From positions 1 to 47,873 of the forward strand of contig CAIKOL010000224.1 of NCBI GenBank assembly GCA_903829085.1: 47,873 bases of DNA, written 5' to 3'. Below the pieces are notes generated by a model. The model saw nothing but the letters and a program-made list of their open reading frames with translations, was not told the DNA's origin and searched no databases. Shown in pieces: positions 33,839 through 40,159 of the stretch. Source of the stretch: an uncultured Anaerolineales bacterium. Lineage in GTDB: Bacteria; Chloroflexota; Anaerolineae; Anaerolineales; Villigracilaceae. The translations under genes and the position numbers were made by a program. Within the stretch, counting starts at the first letter, position 1, and every line of letters begins with the position of its first letter.

Positions 33839-34066
33839 ATGAACCCCTTCGTAAAATTCATGGCTTCCCCCGCTGGTCGCATTACCCGTGTTGTGGCAGG
33901 CATCGTCCTTGTCGCCCTGGGACTGCTGGTCATCAAAGGCACCGGCGGCATCATCGTGGTGGTGGTCGGTCTCGTACCGCTGCTGGCCGGCTTGTTCGAC
34001 TTCTGCGTCTTCGCCCCGCTCTTTGGTGCTCCCATGAGCGGTCCCAAGATTCGCGCCGGCAAGTAA
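33839..34066 (+). CDS. YgaP-like (DUF2892) small membrane protein, copy 3
   Basis: A 75-residue two-helix membrane protein nearly identical to copies 1 and 2 (Val-Val-Val in the second helix). AGGAGATATAAA precedes the ATG. Unlike the other copies no terminator follows; the thioredoxin-YgaP fusion gene starts 78 bases later, so both are probably made from the promoter controlled by operator 3. Confidence 0.85.
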   Translation: MNPFVKFMASPAGRITRVVAGIVLVALGLLVIKGTGGIIVVVVGLVPLLAGLFDFCVFAPLFGAPMSGPKIRAGK

Positions 34067-34144
34067 TCCGTTATTTCCAGACAGACAAGCAGGGGCGTGA
34101 TCCAAGCTCCCCGGCCTTTTGTATTCAAGTTTCAGGAGAGTGTA

Positions 34145-34684
34145 TTGATAGAAAAAGCCTTTATTGAGCGCTTGCGCAGCAATCCTCATCCGGTGGTGGT
34201 GGACTTTTGGGCACCCTGGTGCGCCCCCTGCCGCGCCGTTGGACCAGTCATCGAAAGATTGGGTGAAGAATATGCCGGGCGTGTTGATCTGTGGAAGGTC
34301 AACGCTGACGAACAACCCGAAGTGCTGCGTTCGCTGCATATCTATGGCATCCCGACCCTGATCGCATTTCACCATGGTGAGGAGGTTGGACGCCGGACCG
34401 GTGCGGCAGGCACAGCGGCCCTGACTTCCCTGTTCGAATCCGCCCTGACCGGTGAAAAGCCACGACAGGCGAGGCTGGAACTCAATGACCGGTTCCTACG
34501 CCTGGGAGTGGGCCTTGCTCTGGTCGGCCTGGCAATCCTCAGTGGAATGTCAGGAACTGCCTTGGTTCTGGCAAGCCTGGGAGGGGTGGTCATGTTCACA
34601 GGTATTTACGACCGCTGCCCGATCTACCAGATGGTATCAACTCGTTTGAAAGAGTTCTTTAAGCATGAATCAACCCAATCATAA
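34145..34684 (+). CDS. Thioredoxin fused to a YgaP-like membrane domain
   Basis: A 179-residue protein. Residues 1-100 form a thioredoxin domain with the active site WCAPC (Cys26, Cys29) and the cis-Pro in YGIPTLI. Residues about 113-165 form two membrane helices of the YgaP/DUF2892 type (RLGVGLALVGLAIL and the DRCPIYQM ending with the conserved Cys-Pro). This ties a dithiol reductase to the same membrane module as the small proteins in the window. The TTG at 34145 has AGGAG six bases upstream and gives a normal thioredoxin N-terminus; a GTG at 34097 without a good ribosome site is the alternative. Confidence 0.85.
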   Translation: MIEKAFIERLRSNPHPVVVDFWAPWCAPCRAVGPVIERLGEEYAGRVDLWKVNADEQPEVLRSLHIYGIPTLIAFHHGEEVGRRTGAAGTAALTSLFESALTGEKPRQARLELNDRFLRLGVGLALVGLAILSGMSGTALVLASLGGVVMFTGIYDRCPIYQMVSTRLKEFFKHESTQS

Positions 34685-34732
34685 ACCTACAAAATAAATT
34701 GCTGGCTTTTAAACCTGCAGAGACCATTTCAT

Positions 34733-34784
34733 AAACACCGCTTCAATTTCTCGGAGAAAGGTCAAGAAAATTGAAGCGGTGTTT
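34733..34784. terminator. Bidirectional terminator between two thioredoxin genes
   Basis: AAACACCGCTTCAATTT (34733-34749) and AAATTGAAGCGGTGTTT (34768-34784) form a perfect 17-bp stem with A/T-rich ends. It lies between the fusion gene (plus) and the thioredoxin gene (minus, ending at 34857) and can serve both. Confidence 0.85.
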
Positions 34785-34856
34785 TATTGGACAGGATAAT
34801 GTAGGACTATCCAGCACGACTGCCCGGGGTACCTGTTGCGTTTTGCGATAAGGGTC

Positions 34857-35201
34857 TTATTGCGCGATGGCAGCAGTTTCCAGAAAACGATTTAGCAGGT
34901 CCTTCAATCTCGACTCAGGCAAGGCTCCCACCTGTTTGTAAATGACTTTCCCATTGGCGATGAAAAGCATCGTGGGGATGCCCTGCACACCATATTTTAT
35001 TGCCCATTGATTATTCTCATCCGTATTTACTTTAGCCACAATCAACCTTCCGGCTTGTTCTTTGGCGATCTTGTCCAGAACGGGTGCAACCATCCGGCAG
35101 GGTCCGCACCAGGGCGCCCAGAAATCAACGATCACCGGCAGGGTCGACTGTAAGACAGTTCTTTCAAATGCTTCGTCAGTTACGTGTAAGGGTTCGTTCA
35201 T
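34857..35201 (-). CDS. Thioredoxin
   Basis: A 114-residue classical thioredoxin with active site WCGPC (Cys32, Cys35), the buried Asp in VIVDFWAP, the cis-Pro in QGIPTML and the C-terminal Gly. It reduces protein disulfides or persulfides in the cytosol with thioredoxin reductase. The ATG at 35201 is eight bases from GGAGAA; an ATG at 35207 is close behind it and also possible. A palindrome TTAAGT-TG-ACTTAA (35238-35251) lies in its promoter region. It runs parallel to the CstR-like gene. Confidence 0.92.
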   Translation of the reverse strand: MNEPLHVTDEAFERTVLQSTLPVIVDFWAPWCGPCRMVAPVLDKIAKEQAGRLIVAKVNTDENNQWAIKYGVQGIPTMLFIANGKVIYKQVGALPESRLKDLLNRFLETAAIAQ

Positions 35202-35237
35202 GATCATTTCTCCATTTCTACCAGAAATTCTATACAA

Positions 35238-35251
35238 TTAAGTTGACTTAA
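35238..35251 (-). promoter_or_regulatory. 14-bp palindrome in the thioredoxin promoter region
   Basis: TTAAGT and ACTTAA arms around TG, about 40 bases before the thioredoxin start codon and next to a -10-like TATAGA (35229-35234, minus strand). It may be an operator; the regulator is not known. Confidence 0.4.
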
Positions 35252-35332
35252 CCAATTCATAATCGTTTGGGATCTCCCATCCCTATGTTTGTTTAATTTG
35301 ATTTTTTTTACGGGGAGCCACTCGTATCATTC

Positions 35333-35635
35333 CTACGGAGTTTTATCGAGCAACTGGATCATATCCTGGATCATCTTTTCCCGTTTACTCTGAATCGAAG
35401 GTTTTGAAGGATCGCGCGATTCTTGGTCCATTTCCATAAGACAGGTGGTTGCATAATCCTGGAGAAAGATCCGGCTGGTGGATTGAACCGCCGAATGAAC
35501 GGCCGTCAATTGTTGCATGATCTCCTGGCAATCCCTTTCTTCCTGCAGCATGGTTTGAACGCCGTGGACCTGTCCCTCGATCCGTTTCAAACGCTGGATC
35601 AGATTTTCTTTAGTCTCAAGATTCTGAATTCTCAT
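35333..35635 (-). CDS. CsoR/FrmR-family repressor with CstR-like (persulfide) signature
   Basis: A 100-residue DUF156 repressor with the start LIQRLKRIEGQVHGVQTML. In Cu-sensing CsoR the metal site is Cys36, His61 and Cys65. Here Cys36 and Cys65 are kept at the same spacing but residue 61 is Tyr. Loss of that His with both Cys kept is the pattern of CstR, which senses persulfides through a Cys-Cys polysulfide bridge. This fits the thioredoxin, rhodanese and YeeE/YedE genes around it. GGAG lies six bases before the ATG. It is cotranscribed with fmdB-like 35684-35896, whose promoter carries a fitting operator. Confidence 0.82.
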   Translation of the reverse strand: MRIQNLETKENLIQRLKRIEGQVHGVQTMLQEERDCQEIMQQLTAVHSAVQSTSRIFLQDYATTCLMEMDQESRDPSKPSIQSKREKMIQDMIQLLDKTP

Positions 35636-35683
35636 TTTTTCTCCTGCATAGAACCGACTCACGGCCGGGTAGCATCACCCTGC

Positions 35684-35896
35684 TCAGGTGAAACCTCCCG
35701 ACGAGCCACAGCCGCTGTCGAAGGACCCTGCAGCTCCTGAACCCGACAGTCCAAAAGAAAAAACTGCAGAAATCTTCTTGTGGGTATCTTCACTCTCACA
35801 TTTAGGACAAGCCGGTTTCAAATCAGCTTCAGAAAATCGCACCATTTTTTCAAAAGGTTCACCGCATTGATTACATTCATATTCGTAAATGGGCAT
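35684..35896 (-). CDS. FmdB-family zinc ribbon protein
   Basis: A 70-residue protein opening MPIYEYECNQCG, with a second pair CPKC at residues 30-33, forming the FmdB-type zinc ribbon. The Gly/Ser-rich tail ends in SGCGSSGGF. The family was named as a putative regulator of formamidase but its role is uncertain. It is the first gene of the pair with the CstR-like repressor and has a near-consensus promoter. Confidence 0.88.
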   Translation of the reverse strand: MPIYEYECNQCGEPFEKMVRFSEADLKPACPKCESEDTHKKISAVFSFGLSGSGAAGSFDSGCGSSGGFT

Positions 35897-35923
35897 GGAG
35901 TTTCGCCTTCTCTTGAAAATATA

Positions 35924-35939
35924 CTATACCCCAGTATAG
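35924..35939 (-). promoter_or_regulatory. Operator CTATAC-CCCA-GTATAG over the fmdB-cstR promoter
   Basis: Perfect six-base arms around CCCA; on the coding strand it reads CTATACTGGGGTATAG, with the G-tract common to CsoR/CstR operators. It overlaps the -10 box and start site, the right place for repression by the CstR-like protein. Confidence 0.65.
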
Positions 35940-35960
35940 CATATTTTGATTGGGTGTCAA
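35933..35960 (-). promoter_or_regulatory. Near-consensus promoter of the fmdB-cstR pair
   Basis: On the minus strand a perfect TTGACA (35955-35960) is followed after 16 bases by TATACT (35933-35938). The rest of the 312-base gap 35897-36208 holds only this, a weak hairpin near 36020-36033 and the direct repeats before the XRE gene. Confidence 0.75.
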
Positions 35961-36128
35961 GCTATTTTAATGGATTTTTTTGAGGACCAGAACCATGGTC
36001 GGCTCTTCTACTGCTCACCAACCTGGTGACTCAACAACTATCTGCACGCTTTTCACAAAGTAGAGGTTTGGGTGGGGACAACCTGGCTTTCATCCTTTGT
36101 GAACACCCTGCAGTTATCTGATACAACC

Positions 36129-36187
36129 ATTATATTAGTTATAATTATCGGTTATACTCTAAATATACACTATTATATTAGTGATAA
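36129..36187 (+). promoter_or_regulatory. Two direct repeats before the XRE-cupin gene
   Basis: ATTATATTAGTTATAA (36129-36144) and ATTATATTAGTGATAA (36172-36187) match at 15 of 16 bases and start 43 bases apart, close to four helical turns. They bracket the likely promoter and are good candidates for autoregulatory binding sites. Confidence 0.55.
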
Positions 36188-36208
36188 CGCACAATACAGG
36201 GTGAGTTT

Positions 36209-36841
36209 ATGGCCAAACAACCGAACCAGATGGAACCTGTTACCGGGAACATTCCTGCCAGCGAGATAGATGTGGGGCAACGGCTACGTGCTTTGCGCAC
36301 CGCTCGAGACCTGTCCAAGCGTGCCCTGGCAGAGAAAAGCGGCTTGAACGTCAATACCTTGAGCCTGATTGAAAACCGGCGTACTTCCCCCAGTGTAAGC
36401 ACACTCCAGCAGCTGGCACACAGCCTGCAAGTGCCCATCTCGGCCTTCTTCGAGACCGACCAGAGTAACAAACAGGTCGTTCATCAAAAGACCGGACGAC
36501 GCCCCAGGGCGGTTTTCAGCCATGGTTCCATTGAGGACCTGGGAGCAGGCATGTCGCGGTTTGGTGCCGAGCCGCTGATCGTCACACTGGCTCCGAAAGC
36601 AGACAGCGGTAAAACTCCCATTGTGCACACCGGGCGGGAATTCGTGTATTGCCTGGAAGGACACATATCTTATTGCGTGGATTCAGAGATCTACCTGCTC
36701 GAGCCGGGTGACAGCCTGCTCTTCGAAGCCTACTTGCCACACCGCTGGAAGAATCTAGGGGATACCCTTTCAAGGAACCTGCTCATACTCTGTCCGTCAG
36801 ACGAACGTGACCGCCCAAAAGAAAGGCATTTCCTGGAATAA
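36209..36841 (+). CDS. XRE-family regulator with cupin domain
   Basis: A 210-residue regulator. The helix-turn-helix (about residues 23-78) reads LRALRTARDLSKRALAEKSGLNVNTLSLIENRRTSPSVSTL (quoted by its ends). The C-terminal cupin (about 110-200) has the ligand-barrel strands HTGREFVYCLEGHISY and LEPGDSLLFEAYLPHRWKN, whose His and Glu could hold a metal or small effector. Such proteins often control amine, sulfonate or amino acid use. GGTGAG lies upstream of the ATG. It is followed by the NifX-like, TrmO and rhodanese genes on the same strand. Confidence 0.88.
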   Translation: MAKQPNQMEPVTGNIPASEIDVGQRLRALRTARDLSKRALAEKSGLNVNTLSLIENRRTSPSVSTLQQLAHSLQVPISAFFETDQSNKQVVHQKTGRRPRAVFSHGSIEDLGAGMSRFGAEPLIVTLAPKADSGKTPIVHTGREFVYCLEGHISYCVDSEIYLLEPGDSLLFEAYLPHRWKNLGDTLSRNLLILCPSDERDRPKERHFLE

Positions 36842-36851
36842 CATATCGGTC

Positions 36852-36867
36852 TGGCATACTGATTGCT
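36852..36867 (+). promoter_or_regulatory. Sigma-54-like -24/-12 element
   Basis: TGGCATACTGATTGCT has GG and GC at the exact ten-base spacing of -24/-12 promoters and matches TGGCAC-N5-TTGCT except at two positions. The start site would be near 36878, 24 bases before the NifX-like ATG. Chance is possible, and many Chloroflexota lack sigma-54. Confidence 0.3.
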
Positions 36868-36901
36868 TTACTCACGCATAACAAATAACAGAGGTGAAAA
36901 A

Positions 36902-37264
36902 ATGAAAATAGCTGTAGTTACCGATGATCAAATTACTGTATCAGCCCATTTTGGACGGGCCCCGTATTACCAGGTATTCACCGTTGAAAATGGACAGATC
37001 ATGGGAAAGGAAACCCGCGACAAGGCTTATCACGGGCAACCCGGCGAGCAGGAGATGCACACGCACCAGCACGAGCACGGAGGCATGATCGGCCCGATCT
37101 CCGACTGCCAGGTGCTGCTGGGGCGGGGAATGGGCAATGGAGCATACAACGCTCTGAGCGCAGCCGGGATCCTGCCTATTATTACCGAGATCCCTGAAAT
37201 CGAAAACGCCGTGAAGGCGTACCTGACCGGCAGTATCACCAACCACCTGGAGAGGTTGCATTAG
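36902..37264 (+). CDS. NifX/NifB-like (dinitrogenase FeMo-cofactor domain) protein
   Basis: A 120-residue protein of the NifX/NifB-C domain family. It opens with MKIAVVTDD and has the SAHFGRAPYYQVF strand, a His-rich loop HTHQHEHGG (residues about 57-65) and the GRGMGNGAYNAL turn. Members bind Fe-S or Fe-Mo clusters or metals in nif and non-nif settings. No nitrogenase gene is present here, so a metal or cluster carrier role is more likely. AGGTG lies before the ATG. The His-rich loop may bind zinc, nickel or molybdenum. Confidence 0.85.
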   Translation: MKIAVVTDDQITVSAHFGRAPYYQVFTVENGQIMGKETRDKAYHGQPGEQEMHTHQHEHGGMIGPISDCQVLLGRGMGNGAYNALSAAGILPIITEIPEIENAVKAYLTGSITNHLERLH

Positions 37265-37283
37265 CAGCGGAACCCCAGCCAGG

Positions 37284-37724
37284 ATGGATATTCTCTTTCA
37301 TCCCATCGGGATAATTCACACACCGTTCAGTGAAACCGCCGGAACGCCCATCCAGGCCTCCCGCTCAACGGCCCGCGGAGTTGTGGAGCTCTACCCGGAA
37401 TTTGCTGAGGGGCTGCAGGATCTGGAAGGGTTCTCTCACATCTTCCTGGTGTACGCTTTTCACGAATCGACAGGCTATTCTTTGCTTGTCAAACCGTTCC
37501 TTGACGATAAATTGCATGGTTTATTTGCCACCCGCTTTCCCAGTCGGCCGAACCCGATCGGTTTATCGGTGGTCAGGCTGATCATGCGAACAGGGATTTC
37601 GCTGGATGTGGAAGGGGTGGATATGCTGGATGGCACTCCGCTCCTGGATATCAAGCCCTACCTCCCGGAATTCGATGTCCGGACCAATACCCGTAATGGG
37701 TGGTACGATACCCGAAATAATTAA
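37284..37724 (+). CDS. TrmO/TsaA-family tRNA methyltransferase
   Basis: A 146-residue protein of the TsaA/TrmO (UPF0066) family, which makes N6-methyl-threonylcarbamoyl-adenosine at tRNA position 37 using SAM. The family strands HPIGIIHTPF, SRSTARGVVELYPEFAEGL, FATRFPSRPNPIGLSVVRL and LDGTPLLDIKPYLPEFD are all present. The length is that of the short bacterial and archaeal forms; E. coli TrmO has an extra C-terminal domain. Short homologues linked to metal or sulfur loci may have another substrate. Confidence 0.85.
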   Translation: MDILFHPIGIIHTPFSETAGTPIQASRSTARGVVELYPEFAEGLQDLEGFSHIFLVYAFHESTGYSLLVKPFLDDKLHGLFATRFPSRPNPIGLSVVRLIMRTGISLDVEGVDMLDGTPLLDIKPYLPEFDVRTNTRNGWYDTRNN

Positions 37725-37749
37725 TCGCCATTTTCTATTGGAGGTCGGC

Positions 37750-38226
37750 ATGTCAAGAAAACGTCCGAATTCAAAACGCTCATCCTCTGAACCCACGTTC
37801 CATCAAGGACATAAAACAAAAAAACGAAACATGGCTTGGTTGTGGGTCAGCCTGGGAGCTGTGCTGTTTGCCCTGGTCGGAATCCTTGTACTCGCCCCCA
37901 AACGTACACCTTCCGTTGAAATCACTCCTGCCCAGGCAAATACAAAATTTCAGCAGGGGGCGTTCTTCCTGGATGTACGCAGCCAGGCAGAATGGGAGCA
38001 ATTCCATATCGCGGGCAGCACTCTGATCCCGCTGGATCAACTTCAAAATCGATTGGGCGAACTGCCAAAAGATCAAGATATCGTTGTGGTTTGTCTCTCT
38101 GGTCACCGCGCCCAGAGCGGAGTCACCATCCTGCAGCAGGCTGGATTTAAAAAGATAACTTACTTGAGCGGGGGGTTACAGGCGTGGATCTCGGCAGGCT
38201 ATCCAATCGAAGGAATCGCTCCGTAA
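37750..38226 (+). CDS. Membrane-anchored rhodanese-like sulfurtransferase
   Basis: A 158-residue protein with a basic N-terminus, one membrane helix (about residues 29-50) and a single rhodanese domain (60-155). The active-site loop CLSGHR places Cys115 as the persulfide carrier, and the family stretches FFLDVRSQAEWEQFHIAGSTLIP and GGLQAWISAGYPIEG are clear. By the positive-inside rule the domain faces outward, where it could move sulfane sulfur from thiosulfate or polysulfide. GGAGG lies before the ATG. It starts 25 bases after trmO. Confidence 0.88.
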   Translation: MSRKRPNSKRSSSEPTFHQGHKTKKRNMAWLWVSLGAVLFALVGILVLAPKRTPSVEITPAQANTKFQQGAFFLDVRSQAEWEQFHIAGSTLIPLDQLQNRLGELPKDQDIVVVCLSGHRAQSGVTILQQAGFKKITYLSGGLQAWISAGYPIEGIAP

Positions 38227-38367
38227 GAATTGCGAGGAGGACAACGTAAATTCCCGCAATACAAGAAAGGGCAGAAATATCCCTGTTAATAAAATAGTAC
38301 ATTTTGTCACAAAGCATATGACAATCGACACTGTTTGTACGGATATTCACAATTGTATTATTATGTA

Positions 38368-38385
38368 TATTCGTTTATCCGAATA
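38368..38385 (+). promoter_or_regulatory. ArsR-type operator TATTCG-N6-CGAATA
   Basis: A perfect 6-6-6 inverted repeat 11 bases before the ArsR start codon. It also fits ATTC-N8-GAAT, the pattern reported for SqrR/BigR-type sulfide sensors of the ArsR family. It overlaps the likely promoter or leader and supports autoregulation. Confidence 0.6.
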
Positions 38386-38395
38386 AGGTCATATC

Positions 38396-38737
38396 ATGGA
38401 CACATCCAACCTAACCCAGGAAATCACCCAACTGCACGCTGAACTGTGTTCTGCCCTTGCAGAATCGACCCGCCTGTTCATCCTTTACGCACTGGCGGAA
38501 CAACCCTGCACTGTAACCGAACTGACCCAAAAACTGGAACTTCCCCAACCGACCATCTCCCGCCATCTTAAAGTCCTGCGGGATGCCGGGCTGGCACGCG
38601 CCACCCGCCAGGGCATGAGCATCCAATATGAGCTTACTGACCGGCGGGTCATCGAAGCGCTGGACCTGTTGCGCAGCGTGTTGCGCGACCGCATCCAGCA
38701 TCACGCCGATCTCATGGATGAATTTATCCCAGCCTGA
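38396..38737 (+). CDS. ArsR family transcriptional regulator
   Basis: A 113-residue winged-helix repressor. The DNA-binding helices read VTELTQKLELPQPTISRHLKVLRDAGLARATRQG (quoted by its ends, about residues 40-74). Cys18 and Cys38 are the only cysteines; Cys38 is at the place of the first Cys of ArsR's ELCVCDL motif, but the rest of that motif is absent, and the C-terminal Cys of SqrR/BigR is missing too. The effector is therefore open. It lies 46 bases before the cytochrome gene and probably controls the respiratory cluster. Confidence 0.88.
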   Translation: MDTSNLTQEITQLHAELCSALAESTRLFILYALAEQPCTVTELTQKLELPQPTISRHLKVLRDAGLARATRQGMSIQYELTDRRVIEALDLLRSVLRDRIQHHADLMDEFIPA

Positions 38738-38783
38738 CCAAGACCAACGATCTTCCTAATCCATCTGTTTGAACGAGGTGCAC

Positions 38784-39608
38784 ATGAGTCAAAAAAGGAT
38801 CACCTTCATCTTCCTGACCATTGGCCTGCTGCTGGTGATGGGCAGCCTCTACCTGATGACCGCCACGCCTGCCAAAGCCCAGTGTGGCTCACAGGCTTCG
38901 TCCTGCAAGAACTGCCATGAAACGCAGGCCCAAGACCCGGTCAACAGCGACGGCACAGCCTGGCACACCCAGCACGCCTTTGGCGATTTCTGCTACCTGT
39001 GCCATGCCGGCAACAACCAGGCCACCGATAAGGCCGCCGCCCACACCGGTATGGTGGCTCCCCTCTCGGATATCGTCACCAACTGCAAAGGCTGCCATCC
39101 CACCGACTACCAGGCCCAGGCGCAGGTTTATGCCACCACCCTGGGCATTCAGCTTGGGAGCGGCTCTGCATCGGCCACAGCCGTCCCTGCCTCCACCACC
39201 CCCGTACCTACCTCCAGCGGAACAGTTGCCAGCGCTCCAGTTTCAATCTCACTGGCGGTGGATGACCCCAATCTGGTAAATTACGTCCAGCGCTACGATG
39301 AGATCGTACTGGGCAAACATCCCATCAATTGGGGCAATATCATTCTGCTGGTCATGATTGCAATGTTCGCACTGGGCGGTGGCGGATTTGTCCTCGTGCA
39401 CGAAAAGTTGGTCAAAGTGTCGTTCGGCGATACAAAAAAGGTGGAAGGGGAATATCCCGGCGATGTGGTGGACATGCTGCCTGCCATCACCGGCTTGAAG
39501 CCCCAGGCTCGCAAATCGCTGAGAAGCATCCTCGAAAACCCCAGGAAGACCGAAAAAGTGCTTGGACTGATCGACGAAGTCATATCAGATGAGAAAACGG
39601 AGGAATGA
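38784..39608 (+). CDS. Triheme membrane-bound cytochrome c
   Basis: A 274-residue protein with a signal peptide (cleavage near AKA-Q, residue 32). Three CXXCH sites follow: CKNCH (41-45), CYLCH (70-74) and CKGCH (101-105). A Ser/Thr/Pro-rich linker leads to one membrane helix (184-205) and a charged cytoplasmic tail. It probably carries electrons on the outer face for the Mo reductase encoded downstream. GAGGTG lies before the ATG at 38784. The tail region has no known fold. Confidence 0.88.
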   Translation: MSQKRITFIFLTIGLLLVMGSLYLMTATPAKAQCGSQASSCKNCHETQAQDPVNSDGTAWHTQHAFGDFCYLCHAGNNQATDKAAAHTGMVAPLSDIVTNCKGCHPTDYQAQAQVYATTLGIQLGSGSASATAVPASTTPVPTSSGTVASAPVSISLAVDDPNLVNYVQRYDEIVLGKHPINWGNIILLVMIAMFALGGGGFVLVHEKLVKVSFGDTKKVEGEYPGDVVDMLPAITGLKPQARKSLRSILENPRKTEKVLGLIDEVISDEKTEE

Positions 39609-39612
39609 TGTC

Positions 39613-40158
39613 ATGAAATTCATAATGAACTATATCCGCAAGGATACCTGGTCGCCCTATATCGCAGGGATCCTGCTGGGCGTGGTCGGCATCCTGACCG
39701 TCGTGCTGACCAAGAGCCTGTTGGGCGCTTCAGGTGCGTTCGAGAACCTGGCCGGGATGATCGGCAAGGCCATCGCCCCGTCGGCCTTCAATAATATGTA
39801 CTTCAACTTCATCATGCCACCCGGGATCACCTCCGGGGTGATCCTCCTGGTTGGCGTGTTCTTCGGCGGCATGGCCGCTGCAGCCACCAGCAAGACGCTG
39901 AAATGGGGCAAGAAGGATGCCGCCAACAGCGATAAGCAGTGGAAACGTATCTTTGGACCGCAGACCTGGAAACGCTGGGTGCTGGGATTCTTCGGTGCGA
40001 TCATCCTTGAATATGGCGCCGGGATCGCTGGCGGCTGTACCAGCGGTCTGGCAATTTCAGGCGGCATGCTGCTCGCTCCGGCCGCCTTCCTGTTCATCGC
40101 CGGGATGTTCGCTTCCGGCATCGTCACCGCCCTGATCGTCTATCGCAGGAGGTATTAG
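39613..40158 (+). CDS. YeeE/YedE family transporter, first half
   Basis: A 181-residue membrane protein of the YeeE/YedE (sulf_transp) family with four to five helices. The conserved Cys142 lies in GIAGGCTSGLAISGG, the motif that in TsuA touches thiosulfate on its way in. In many bacteria the transporter is one chain; here it is split, and the second half follows with one base between stop and start. GGAGG lies nine bases before the ATG. The substrate could be thiosulfate or a selenium compound. Confidence 0.88.
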   Translation: MKFIMNYIRKDTWSPYIAGILLGVVGILTVVLTKSLLGASGAFENLAGMIGKAIAPSAFNNMYFNFIMPPGITSGVILLVGVFFGGMAAAATSKTLKWGKKDAANSDKQWKRIFGPQTWKRWVLGFFGAIILEYGAGIAGGCTSGLAISGGMLLAPAAFLFIAGMFASGIVTALIVYRRRY

Positions 40159-40159
40159 A

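Larger units (their letters stand above)
33758..34066 (+). repeat. 309-bp operator-promoter-gene unit, copy 3 of 3
   Basis: Same length as the other copies. Similarity to copy 1 extends upstream of the operator into the regulator's coding tail (see 33709-33762), which is not so for copy 2. Confidence 0.85.

Noticed and set aside
39172-39240. Low-complexity Ser/Thr/Pro/Ala region in the cytochrome gene as a possible repeat element
   Set aside because: It is an ordinary protein linker without repeated units at DNA level.
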